In this document: piece by piece, positions 57,410 through 64,000 of the stretch | Position numbering within the stretch: the first letter of the stretch is position 1 | Layout of the letters: each line of letters starts with the position of its first letter | Source of the DNA: Nocardioides ungokensis | GTDB taxonomy: Bacteria > Actinomycetota > Actinomycetes > Propionibacteriales > Nocardioidaceae | Assembly: GCF_013466985.1 (NCBI RefSeq) | Contig: NZ_CP059164.1 | Location: 3,915,001-3,979,000 of the forward strand | Direction of reading: 5' to 3' | Length of the DNA stretch: 64,000 nt | Program-made: the position numbers and the translations under genes | The notes under the pieces: model-generated | Told to the model about the DNA's origin: nothing | The model's input: the letters and a program-made list of their open reading frames with translations, nothing else | Database searches by the model: none

Positions 57410-57423
57410 TTAGGTGAGCCTAA
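57410..57423 (+). promoter_or_regulatory. DtxR/IdeR-type metal box
   Basis: TTAGGTGAGCCTAA, continued by TCTGA, matches the 19-base consensus TTAGGTTAGGCTAACCTAA at 15 of 19 positions, or 16 if S is allowed at the central position. It lies 43 bases upstream of the ZIP transporter GTG start in an otherwise very GC-rich region, so an iron or manganese sensor of the DtxR family probably represses this gene. Confidence 0.7.
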
Positions 57424-57465
57424 TCTGAGTTGACGGCCTTCCTCGTCCCCCGATCGGAGCCTCCC

Positions 57466-58352
57466 GTGAGCTTCCCCGCCACGCTGCTGCTCGGCTTCAT
57501 CGCCGGCGTCACCATCCTGCTCGGCCTGCCCGTGGGCCGGATGGAGCGCCCGGCGCCGTCGTTGCGGCTGTTCCTGAACGCGACCGCGGTCGGTGTCCTG
57601 CTGTTCCTGGTCTGGGACGTGCTCTCCGCGGCGTGGGAGCCGATCGACGTGGCGCTCGGCTCGGTGCACGAGGGGAACGGCGGCCTCGGGACGGCGATCG
57701 GCTACGGGCTGATCTTCGTCGGCGGCCTTGCCATCGGCTGGTCTCGCTGGTCTGGTACGAGCGCTGGATGGGCCGGCAGGTCGCGGCACGTCCCGCCGGC
57801 GCCCCCGCTCGCCCGCAGGGTCCGGGCGCGATGACGCTCGGCGAGGTCAAGCCGCCCCGGGGGATCGCGACGTGGTCGGCCGCGCGCCGCCTGTCGCTGA
57901 TGATCGCGGTGGGCATCGGCCTCCACAACTTCGCCGAGGGGCTCGCCATCGGCCAGTCGGCGGCCAGCGACGAGATCGCCCTCGCCCTGATGCTGGTGAT
58001 CGGCTTCGGCCTGCACAACGCCACCGAGGGCTTCGGGATCGTGGCCCCGCTGGCCGCGGATCTCGACGACGAGGGCGCCCGCCGCCGCCCGAGCTGGCCC
58101 TTCCTGCTCACCCTCGGCGCCATCGGCGGCGGCCCGACCTTCATCGGCACCGCCATCGGCTTCAGCTTCACCAGCGAGCCGCTCAGCGTCGCGTTCCTGA
58201 CCCTCGCCGCGGGCTCGCTGATCTACGTCATCACCCAGCTGATCAGCGTGGCCGCCCGCGCCCGCCGCAGCGACCTGCTCGCCTACGGCATCCTCGTCGG
58301 CCTGGTCGCCGGCTTCCTCACCGACGCGATCGTCACCGCCGCCGGCGTCTGA
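57466..58352 (+). CDS. ZIP-family divalent metal transporter (one frameshift)
   Basis: An eight-helix ZIP permease for Zn, Fe or Mn, about 295 residues. Helix 4 carries the metal site GLHNFAEGLAIG and helix 5 has FGLHNATEGFGIV. A cytoplasmic loop lies before helix 4, and the C-terminal part ends LTDAIVTAAGV. One base is missing near 57742, where GGCTGGTCTCGCTGG disrupts the frame for LVSLVWYERW. The GTG at 57466 has GGAG seven bases upstream. A DtxR-type box sits just upstream, which suggests uptake under metal limitation. It is divergent from coxS. Confidence 0.88.
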
Positions 58353-58354
58353 CC

Positions 58355-58402
58355 GGTCGTGCGGTGGAGGGTGCGCTCCGGCGCACCCTGGGCCCCACGA
58401 CC
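58355..58402. terminator. Bidirectional two-part hairpin after the ZIP gene
   Basis: Outer arms GGTCGTG (58355-58361) and CACGACC (58396-58402) enclose a perfect inner stem GGGTGCGC (58369-58376) and GCGCACCC (58381-58388) with a TCCG loop. It lies between convergent genes, as does its relative at 52628-52673. Confidence 0.8.
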
Positions 58403-58410
58403 CGGTGGGT

Positions 58411-59646
58411 TCAGCCGCGGGCGACCGCCAGCCGGCCCTTGAGCAGGGGTACGGCGGGGTGCGGCCGCCTGCCGAGCCGGGCGAGGCACACCTCGATCAC
58501 CTCGGAGTCGTAGGGCGCGAGCTCGCTGTAGCGCACCACGGCGTCGGGCTGCGGATCGGTCAGCAGCGCCTCGCGGACCGCCACGGCGACGTACTCGGCG
58601 AGCTCGCCCAGCGCCGGTGAGTTGGTGCCCGGCAGCAGGTCACCGCCGTACGCCTCGACGGCGGCGCCGACGTGGCCGCCGCGGAGCAGCGCGAGCACGT
58701 GCTCGACGTCGGTGGCGACCGGCATCATCAGTCGGTAGGGGCGCGAGGACAGCTGGCCCCCGAGCGCCGAGCGGAGGTGGCTCACCTCGGCCTTGAGCGT
58801 CGAGAGCGTGACGGCCTGGTCGCCGTAGACCAGCGCGTGGAGGTGCTCCAGCGAGAGCCCCTCGGGGTGCATCGCCAGCAGCGCGAGCACCTCGGTCTGG
58901 CGCCGGTTGAGCAGCAGCCGCTGGCCGTCGAGGCGGGTCTCCACGGTGCCGAGGAGGTTCATCACCAGGCCCGGCTCGTCCTGGTCGTCGGTGCCGCCGA
59001 GCGTCGGGTGGTGGGCCGAGCGCGGCATCGCGGTCTCGATCAGCCGCGCCATCACCCGGGCGGTGGCCAGGCCGATCGGGTGCGTCCGGTCCCACGTCGT
59101 GGAGAGGTCGATGACGCCCAGCTGGCGGCCGGTGACCGGGTCGTGCACCGGCGCCGCCCAGCAGACCCAGTTGTGCACGATCGGGGCGTAGTGCTCGGCG
59201 CTGAAGACCATCGCCGGGGTGGCGAGCCGGTTGGCGAGGTCGAGGGCGTTGGTGCCGACGCTCTCGTCGTCCCACCGCCCACCCGGGACGAAGTTGACGG
59301 TCTCGGCCTTGCGCCGCATCACGCGGCCGCCGTAGGTCCACAGGATCCGCGTCTCCGCGTCGGTGACCGCCACCACCAGGTCGCCGTCCTCGGCCGTCCG
59401 CCGCAGCTCGGCCTCGACCCGCATCACCGCGGTCTGGAGCGGGGAGCCCCGCCACAGCTCCGCGGTCTCGCCCTCGTCGGCCAGAGGCGCGTGGGTCACG
59501 TCCGGCGTGATCGCCGCCTCGGACCGGGCCCAGCTGCTGAGGATCTCGGGCCGCACGAGCTGCTCGGCCCCGTCACCGCGCTCCACGAAGGTGGTCCAGG
59601 CGCGCACGGCCTCGACCCTGCGTGAGTGCAACTCACTTCGCGCCAT
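58411..59646 (-). CDS. GAF-domain transcriptional regulator, AcoR-like N-terminus
   Basis: A 411-residue regulator. The N-terminal part (IRPEILSSWARSEA-type LVRPEILSSWARSEA) and the GAF domain (NFVPGGRWDDESVGTNALDLA, APVHDPVTGRQLGVIDLS) resemble AcoR-type activators. The sigma-54 AAA+ module of AcoR is absent. A C-terminal winged-helix segment (LNRRQTEVLALLAMHPEGLS, LSTLKAEVSHLRSALGG) is the likely DNA-binding part. Such proteins often sit beside oxidoreductase genes, so it may control the cox operon. It starts at ATG 59646, downstream of the cupin gene. Confidence 0.8.
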   Translation of the reverse strand: MARSELHSRRVEAVRAWTTFVERGDGAEQLVRPEILSSWARSEAAITPDVTHAPLADEGETAELWRGSPLQTAVMRVEAELRRTAEDGDLVVAVTDAETRILWTYGGRVMRRKAETVNFVPGGRWDDESVGTNALDLANRLATPAMVFSAEHYAPIVHNWVCWAAPVHDPVTGRQLGVIDLSTTWDRTHPIGLATARVMARLIETAMPRSAHHPTLGGTDDQDEPGLVMNLLGTVETRLDGQRLLLNRRQTEVLALLAMHPEGLSLEHLHALVYGDQAVTLSTLKAEVSHLRSALGGQLSSRPYRLMMPVATDVEHVLALLRGGHVGAAVEAYGGDLLPGTNSPALGELAEYVAVAVREALLTDPQPDAVVRYSELAPYDSEVIEVCLARLGRRPHPAVPLLKGRLAVARG

Positions 59647-59720
59647 CGGGACCCCCGGTGTCGGACCTGTTTCGTCAACGTAACACCGTTCCGGTGACTC
59701 CCGTCACAGACGTTCGGACC

Positions 59721-60059
59721 TCAGACTGCGCGGTGCAGCGAGACGGTGAGCGGGACCGCGCAGTCCGTCAGGGCCGACAGGTCGTGCCGCTCGGGCGGGA
59801 TCACCAGGAAGTCGGACGCCGCTCCCTCCCAGCTGTCGTCGGCGGTCGACAGTCGCACCCGGCCCTGGAGCACCTGCAGGGTCGACTCCGCCGGGCTCTC
59901 GTGCTCGCCGAGGACGTGGCCCTCCGCCAGGGCCACGATGGTCTGCCGCAGGGCGTTCTCCCGTCCGCCGTGAACGGTCACCGCGCTGCGTCCGCTGTGG
60001 TGCTCCCTGGCCTCGGCCAGCTTCTCCTCGATGAGCGCGCTCAATGACATGCCCTGCAT
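59721..60059 (-). CDS. Small cupin-domain protein
   Basis: A 112-residue single-domain cupin. Motif 1 is GHVLGEHESPAESTLQVLQGRV and motif 2 is FLVIPPERHDLSAL. Two of the usual metal ligands (His in GEHES and His in ERHDL) are present. The function is not defined; similar proteins near molybdenum enzyme genes are often annotated only as cupins. The ATG at 60059 has a perfect AGGAGG five bases upstream, which settles the start. It lies between xdhC and the GAF regulator gene. Confidence 0.82.
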   Translation of the reverse strand: MQGMSLSALIEEKLAEAREHHSGRSAVTVHGGRENALRQTIVALAEGHVLGEHESPAESTLQVLQGRVRLSTADDSWEGAASDFLVIPPERHDLSALTDCAVPLTVSLHRAV

Positions 60060-60080
60060 GCGTGCCTCCTCGTCTCGTCC

Positions 60081-60090
60081 CGTCAACGTA
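60081..60090 (-). promoter_or_regulatory. Promoter-like motif shared by the cupin and GAF regulator genes
   Basis: CGTCAACGTA (minus strand TACGTTGACG) occurs here, 22 bases upstream of the cupin start, and again at 59673-59682, 27 bases upstream of the GAF regulator. TACGTT could serve as a -10 in both cases, or the ten-base motif could be a shared regulator site. Confidence 0.35.
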
Positions 60091-60143
60091 GCCCCGCCCA
60101 GCGACCGTGGGAACGGCCAGCAGGGGACGGGTCCGAGCTCGAG

Positions 60144-61274
60144 TCAGACGTGCTCGCGGTGGATGCGTCCCTCGGTGGTGCCGAGGGGTTCGCCGCTGCC
60201 GCCCCACCGGCCGGCGATGATCTCGGCGGCGATGCTGATGGCGGTCTCCTCGGGGGTGCGCGCCCCCAGGTCGAGGCCGATCGGCGAGGAGAGCCGGGCC
60301 AGCTCCTCCTCGGTCAGCCCGGCTTCGCGCAGCCGCGCCATCCGGTCGTCGTGGGTGCGCCGGGAGCCCATCGCCCCGACGTACGCCGCCTCCGGCAGCC
60401 GCAGCGCGACCTCGAGCAGGGGGACGTCGAACTTGGGGTCGTGGGTCAGCACCGCGAGCACCGTCCGGCCGTCGACCCGCCCCGCGTCGCGCTCGGCGGC
60501 GAGGTAGCGGTGCGGCCAGTCGACGACGACCTCGTCGGCCTCCGGGAAGCGGCTGGTGGTCGCGAACACGGGCCGGGCGTCGCAGACGGTGACGTGGTAG
60601 CCCAGGAAGCTGCCGACCCGGGCCACCGCGGCCGCGAAGTCGATCGCCCCGAAGACCAGCATCCGCGGCTTGGGCGCGAACGCCCACACGAAGACCCGCA
60701 TCCCCTCGCCCCGCCGCTCGCCGTCCGGCCCGTAGGTCAGGGTGGCGTTGTGCCCGGCCGCGAGGAGGCCCAGCGCGTCGTCGTGGACGGCGTCGTCGGC
60801 CCGCGGGCTGCCGATCGAGCCGGCCGAGGTCGCGCCCTCGGGGCGTACGACGAGGCGCCGGCCCAGCCAGGCCGGGTCGGGGTGCTCGATGACCGTGGCG
60901 AGCGCGACGGGCCGGCCGGCCTCGATGTCGGCGGCGATCTCGCCCAGCTCGGGGAAGGTCTCGCGGTTCACCTTCTCCACGTAGACGTCGAGGATCCCGC
61001 CGCAGGTCAGCCCGACGGCGAACGCGTCGTCGTCGGAGACGCCGTACCGCTCCAGGACGGGGGTACCCGACCCGACCACGGACTGGGCCAGCTCGTAGAC
61101 CGCGCCCTCGACGCAGCCGCCGGAGACCGAGCCGACGGCGGTCTCGTCGGGGCCGACCAGCATCGAGGCGCCGGCCGGCCGCGGGGCGGACTGGAAGGTC
61201 GCCACCACGGTGCCGACCCCGACCGTCTCGCCGGCCCGCCACCACTCCATCAGCTCCGGCAGCACGTCACGCAC
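60144..61274 (-). CDS. xdhC: XdhC/CoxI-family molybdenum enzyme maturation factor
   Basis: A 376-residue protein that binds molybdenum cofactor and promotes its sulfuration and insertion into xanthine dehydrogenase-type enzymes. The N-terminal XdhC_CoxI domain has SAPRPAGASMLVG and GSVSGGCVEGAV with the conserved Cys. LTCGGILDVYVE carries a second Cys. The C-terminal Rossmann domain holds GAIDFAAAVARVGSFLGYHVTVCDAR and PEAAYVGAMGSRRTHDDR. The ATG at 61274 overlaps the coxE gene by eight bases. It is part of the accessory operon coxD-coxE-xdhC. Confidence 0.92.
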   Translation of the reverse strand: MRDVLPELMEWWRAGETVGVGTVVATFQSAPRPAGASMLVGPDETAVGSVSGGCVEGAVYELAQSVVGSGTPVLERYGVSDDDAFAVGLTCGGILDVYVEKVNRETFPELGEIAADIEAGRPVALATVIEHPDPAWLGRRLVVRPEGATSAGSIGSPRADDAVHDDALGLLAAGHNATLTYGPDGERRGEGMRVFVWAFAPKPRMLVFGAIDFAAAVARVGSFLGYHVTVCDARPVFATTSRFPEADEVVVDWPHRYLAAERDAGRVDGRTVLAVLTHDPKFDVPLLEVALRLPEAAYVGAMGSRRTHDDRMARLREAGLTEEELARLSSPIGLDLGARTPEETAISIAAEIIAGRWGGSGEPLGTTEGRIHREHV

Positions 61275-62418
61275 GGGACACCACCTCCGCCAGCTCGGCG
61301 TACGTCGCCAGCGAGTGGCCGGCGATGAAGTCGTCGCAGTGCGGCAGGGCCGCGAGCACGCCCTGCTGCACCGGCTCGTAGCCCTCCTTGCCGCGGTGCG
61401 GGTTCACCCAGATCACGCGGTGGGCGATCCGGTGCAGGCGCCGCATCTGCTCGGCGAGCAGCGACGGGTCGCCGCGCTCCCAGCCGTCGCTGACGACCAC
61501 CACGACCGCACCCCGGGCCATGCCGCGCTGGCCCCAGCGGTCGAGGAAGAAGCGCAGCGTCTCCCCCAGCCGGGTGCCGCCCGACCAGTCCGGCACCGTC
61601 TCCCCCGCGGCCACGAGGGCCCGCTCGGGGTCGCGCAGCCGCAGCGCCCTCGTCAGGTGGGTCAGCCGGGTCCCGACGGTGAAGGTCTCGACCACACCGC
61701 CCCGCTCGCGCGCGACCTGGGTGAAGCGGTGGGCCAGCCGGAGCAGCGGGTCGGCGTAGCCGCTCATCGAGCCGGACACGTCGACCAGCAGCACCACGCG
61801 CCGCGGCCGCACCCCCCGGCGGCGCCACGCGATCTCGGCGGGCTCGCCGAGCCGCCGCAGGCTGGCGCGCAGGGTGCGGGAGGCGTCGATGTCGCCGCGG
61901 TGCCAGGCCTGGTGCCGGGCGGTACGCCGCAGCGGCGGCCGCAGCCGGATCGTGGCGAACATGCCGGCCAGCCGAGCCCTCTCCGCCGGTGACATCGACG
62001 CGACGTCGCGGTGCCGGAGCACCTCGGTGTCGCTGGCCATCGCGCGCACCACCTCCTCGTCGGCCTCGCCCGCGCCGCCGTCGGTGTCGGCGGCGGGCAG
62101 CTCGGAGAAGGTGGGGGCGGCCGGCTGGGCGGGTCGGGTCCGGGGCAGCCCGTCCCGCGCGTTGAACCAGGCCTCGAAGACCTGGTCGTAGCGCTCGAGG
62201 TCGTCGGGCCCGGCGCACAGGGTGGCCCGCCCGGCAAGGTAGGTGGCCCGCTGGTCGCCGAGGCCGAGCACCGAGACCGCCGCGAGGAAGCCGTGGGTGC
62301 GGTCCTGGGTGACCGGGACCCCGGCGGCACGCAGCGCCCGCGTGAAGGCGAGCAGGACCTCGTCGGCGCCGTGCCGCGTCGGCACCTCGCCCGGCGGGAC
62401 CACGGTCGTGCTGCTCAT
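61267..62418 (-). CDS. coxE: VWA-domain protein CoxE
   Basis: A 383-residue protein with a C-terminal von Willebrand A domain. The metal-ion-dependent adhesion site is DVSGSMSG (213-220), with a later Thr and Asp in WSGGTRLG and VSDGWERG. In oligotropha-type CO dehydrogenase operons, CoxE works with the MoxR ATPase CoxD to insert the copper/sulfur part of the active site. The N-terminal part (ALRAAGVPVTQDRTHGFLAAV) is typical. It overlaps coxD by four bases and xdhC by eight. Confidence 0.92.
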   Translation of the reverse strand: MSSTTVVPPGEVPTRHGADEVLLAFTRALRAAGVPVTQDRTHGFLAAVSVLGLGDQRATYLAGRATLCAGPDDLERYDQVFEAWFNARDGLPRTRPAQPAAPTFSELPAADTDGGAGEADEEVVRAMASDTEVLRHRDVASMSPAERARLAGMFATIRLRPPLRRTARHQAWHRGDIDASRTLRASLRRLGEPAEIAWRRRGVRPRRVVLLVDVSGSMSGYADPLLRLAHRFTQVARERGGVVETFTVGTRLTHLTRALRLRDPERALVAAGETVPDWSGGTRLGETLRFFLDRWGQRGMARGAVVVVVSDGWERGDPSLLAEQMRRLHRIAHRVIWVNPHRGKEGYEPVQQGVLAALPHCDDFIAGHSLATYAELAEVVSRA

Positions 62419-63299
62419 GCGCGCAGCATCCGGTCCAGGGCCTGGCGGACCCGGTCGGCGTCCTCGCGGTACTTCACCAGCGCGCCCAGGGTCGCCGCGG
62501 CGGTCGCGAGGTCCAGCTCGGTGGTGCCGAGGTGGTGCAGGGCCCGGGCCCAGTCGAGCGTCTCCGCCACCCCCGGCGGCTTCTGCAGGTCGTCGCGGTC
62601 GCGCAGCTGCTGGACCAGCGTCACCACCTGACGGCCGAGCGCCTGGGAGACCTCGGGCGCGCGGGAGCGCACGATCTCCACCTCCCGCTCGAGGCCGGGG
62701 TGCTCGATCCAGTGGTAGAGGCAGCGCCGCTTGAGGGCGTCGTGGAGCTCGCGGGTGCGGTTGGAGGTGAGGATGACGATCGGGGGCGTCGCGGCCTTGA
62801 CGGTGCCGAGCTCGGGGATGGTCACCTGGTAGGTCGAGAGCACCTCGAGCAGGAACGCCTCGAACTCGTCGTCGGCGCGGTCCACCTCGTCGACGAGCAG
62901 CACCGCGGGGCTCTGCTGGAGGGCGGCCAGCACCGGCCGGGCGAGCAGGAAGCGGGCGTCGTACAGGCTCTTCTCTGCCTCCTCGACGCTCGGGTGCTCC
63001 TTGGCGGCCGCCGTCGCCTCGAGGGCCCGCAGGTGCAGGATCTGGCGCGGGAAGTCCCAGTCGTAGAGCGCCTGGCTGGCGTCGATGCCCTCGTAGCACT
63101 GGAGCCGGACCAGCGGCAGGTCGAGGCTCTCGGCCAGTGCCTCCGCGAGGGCGGTCTTGCCGGTGCCCGGCTCGCCCTCGAGCAGCAGCGGCCGCTGCAT
63201 GCGCAGGGCCAGGAAGGTGACGGTGGCCAGCGACTCGTCGCAGAGGTACCCGGTTTCGCCGAGGCGGGTGGCCACGTCGCGGGTGGACTCGAGCTCCAT
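62415..63299 (-). CDS. coxD: MoxR-family AAA+ ATPase CoxD
   Basis: A 294-residue AAA+ ATPase of the MoxR/CoxD type, a chaperone that matures the cox active site together with CoxE. Walker A is GEPGTGKTALAEAL (42-55), Walker B is VLLVDEVDRAD, sensor 1 is VILTSNRTRELHD, and the sensor 2 region has RCLYHWIEHPG. The stretch LQCYEGIDASQALYDWDFPRQ is the CoxD signature. It starts at ATG 63299 and overlaps coxE by four bases. Confidence 0.94.
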   Translation of the reverse strand: MELESTRDVATRLGETGYLCDESLATVTFLALRMQRPLLLEGEPGTGKTALAEALAESLDLPLVRLQCYEGIDASQALYDWDFPRQILHLRALEATAAAKEHPSVEEAEKSLYDARFLLARPVLAALQQSPAVLLVDEVDRADDEFEAFLLEVLSTYQVTIPELGTVKAATPPIVILTSNRTRELHDALKRRCLYHWIEHPGLEREVEIVRSRAPEVSQALGRQVVTLVQQLRDRDDLQKPPGVAETLDWARALHHLGTTELDLATAAATLGALVKYREDADRVRQALDRMLRA

Positions 63300-63364
63300 G
63301 CCCCGAGGCTACTTCGGGGCGCGTTGGCGGGAGGTTGGGCGCCCTGCCGACCGGGGGCCGAGGG

Positions 63365-63919
63365 TCAGCCGGGCGTGTCCCGGTCGCGCCCGGTGGCGAG
63401 GTCCCCGCACTCGACGAGGGTCACCTGGCGGCCCGCGAGGTAGTCACGGGCGCCCTTGTCGCCGGTGGCGGACTCCCTCACACCGTTCCAGTGGTCGCGG
63501 CCCAGCAGGACGGGGTGGCCGGGCACCCCGTCGTACGCCGCGCGGGCGAGCACACCGGGACCGTCCGCGGCCGCGGCCACCCGGCGTACGACGTCGGGCC
63601 CGACGTCGGGGAGGTCCACCAGCGTGACCAGGGCGGCCTCCGCTCCGGGGCCCAGCGAGCCGAGGCCGGCGCGCAGCGAGGCCCCCATCCCCTCGGCCCA
63701 GTCCGCGGCCACCACCACGTCGACACGGGCGCCGTCGAGCAGGGGCAGCGCCTCGTCGACGGCCGCGCCGAGCACGACAGTCACGTCCTCGCAGCCGCCC
63801 CCGCGCAGCGCCTCCACGCAGCGGAGCAGCCAGGCCTCGCCCGCCTCGTCGTGCACGAGCGCCTTGGGCATCCCCATCCGCCGCCCGGCCCCCGCCGCCA
63901 GCAGGACCCCCTGGATCAT
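63365..63919 (-). CDS. MobA-like NTP transferase (MocA-type)
   Basis: A 184-residue nucleotidyltransferase. The nucleotide-binding motif LLAAGAGRRMGMPKAL is at the N-terminus, and LVTLVDLPDVGPD carries the metal-binding aspartate. Members near molybdenum hydroxylases add CMP or a similar nucleotide to molybdopterin. It would make the dinucleotide cofactor required by coxL. It overlaps the gene upstream by one base (TGATG) and lies 65 bases before coxD, so it likely belongs to the same operon. Confidence 0.9.
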   Translation of the reverse strand: MIQGVLLAAGAGRRMGMPKALVHDEAGEAWLLRCVEALRGGGCEDVTVVLGAAVDEALPLLDGARVDVVVAADWAEGMGASLRAGLGSLGPGAEAALVTLVDLPDVGPDVVRRVAAAADGPGVLARAAYDGVPGHPVLLGRDHWNGVRESATGDKGARDYLAGRQVTLVECGDLATGRDRDTPG

Positions 63920-64000
63920 CAGCGTCGTGCCGGGAAGGCCTGGGCGTAGAGGCCGGCGAGCTCCGGCGACCAGGGGGCGCTGAAGCCGCAGATGGTCACC
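63919..64000 (-). CDS. C-terminal fragment of an unidentified protein in the cox operon
   Basis: A minus-strand frame enters from the right edge and ends at TGA 63921-63919. The last residues include TICGFSAPWSPELAGLYAQA and end FPARR. Too little is present to name the family. The stop codon overlaps the MobA-like start by one base, so it is translationally coupled and probably another cox accessory gene. Confidence 0.6.
   Translation of the reverse strand, partial: VTICGFSAPWSPELAGLYAQAFPARR

Overview
The window is a gene-dense, very GC-rich stretch from an actinobacterium. A str ribosomal operon in the order rpsL-rpsG-fusA-tuf, many GTG starts, DUF2530, DUF3027 and CGNR proteins, an XPB/WYL helicase pair, HelR and a form II cox cluster together fit a Nocardioides-like member of the Propionibacteriales. 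The genus is an inference from gene content, not a measured identity. I see no tRNA, rRNA or CRISPR array. No gene-free stretch exceeds about 300 bases; the longest are 28404-28654 and 38230-38453.

Layout. 1-7.3 kb: end of an unknown gene, trmB, the str operon (minus strand, closed by a strong hairpin), then a marR-MFS exporter pair. 7.3-12 kb: an NCS2 purine permease, DUF2530, DUF3027, a second MFS protein and a cold-shock protein. 12-17.7 kb: a HAD-LarE fusion, a secreted subtilase, and an ECF sigma factor coupled to a membrane-anchored beta-propeller. 17.8-28.4 kb: acyl-CoA synthetase, secreted Asp-box (sialidase-like) protein, GGCT-like protein, MHS symporter, 3-hydroxybutyrate dehydrogenase, PucR-type regulator and M6 metalloprotease. 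28.6-36.6 kb: an FHA/PP2C phospho-signalling pair, divergent from a WYL helicase-associated protein, a CGNR zinc finger protein, XPB helicase and serA. 36.6-47.8 kb: a TAP-like peptidase, DUF2236, HelR, an HD-domain protein, CutC/DUF4031, a GntR regulator and a MacB-like ABC exporter. 48.2-49.7 kb: an intact IS481-family element with 51-bp ends and a 15-bp target duplication. 49.7-52.6 kb: an AlkB-like dioxygenase, MmuM and an MFS protein. 52.7-64 kb: coxG/M/L/S (form II, molybdenum hydroxylase type), a ZIP metal transporter with a DtxR-type box, a GAF regulator, a cupin, XdhC/CoxI, CoxE, CoxD and a MobA-like nucleotidyltransferase.

Three themes stand out. First, the IS481 copy lies exactly at the start codon of the alkB-like gene and moves it 1.4 kb away from an apparent LexA (SOS) box and -10 element. 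Second, a 22-bp palindromic element with core CGCCGACTCGGCG recurs in four separate intergenic gaps, often as tandem pairs about 32 bp apart. Third, many genes have a TANNNT hexamer 6 to 8 bases before the start codon, the signature of leaderless transcripts, and this helps choose starts.

About a quarter of the genes, including the essential tuf, carry 1-2 base frameshifts. These are most simply errors in the sequence rather than real pseudogenes. I annotate such genes across their full span and state where the frame breaks. The subtilase, with at least five breaks, is listed as a pseudogene.
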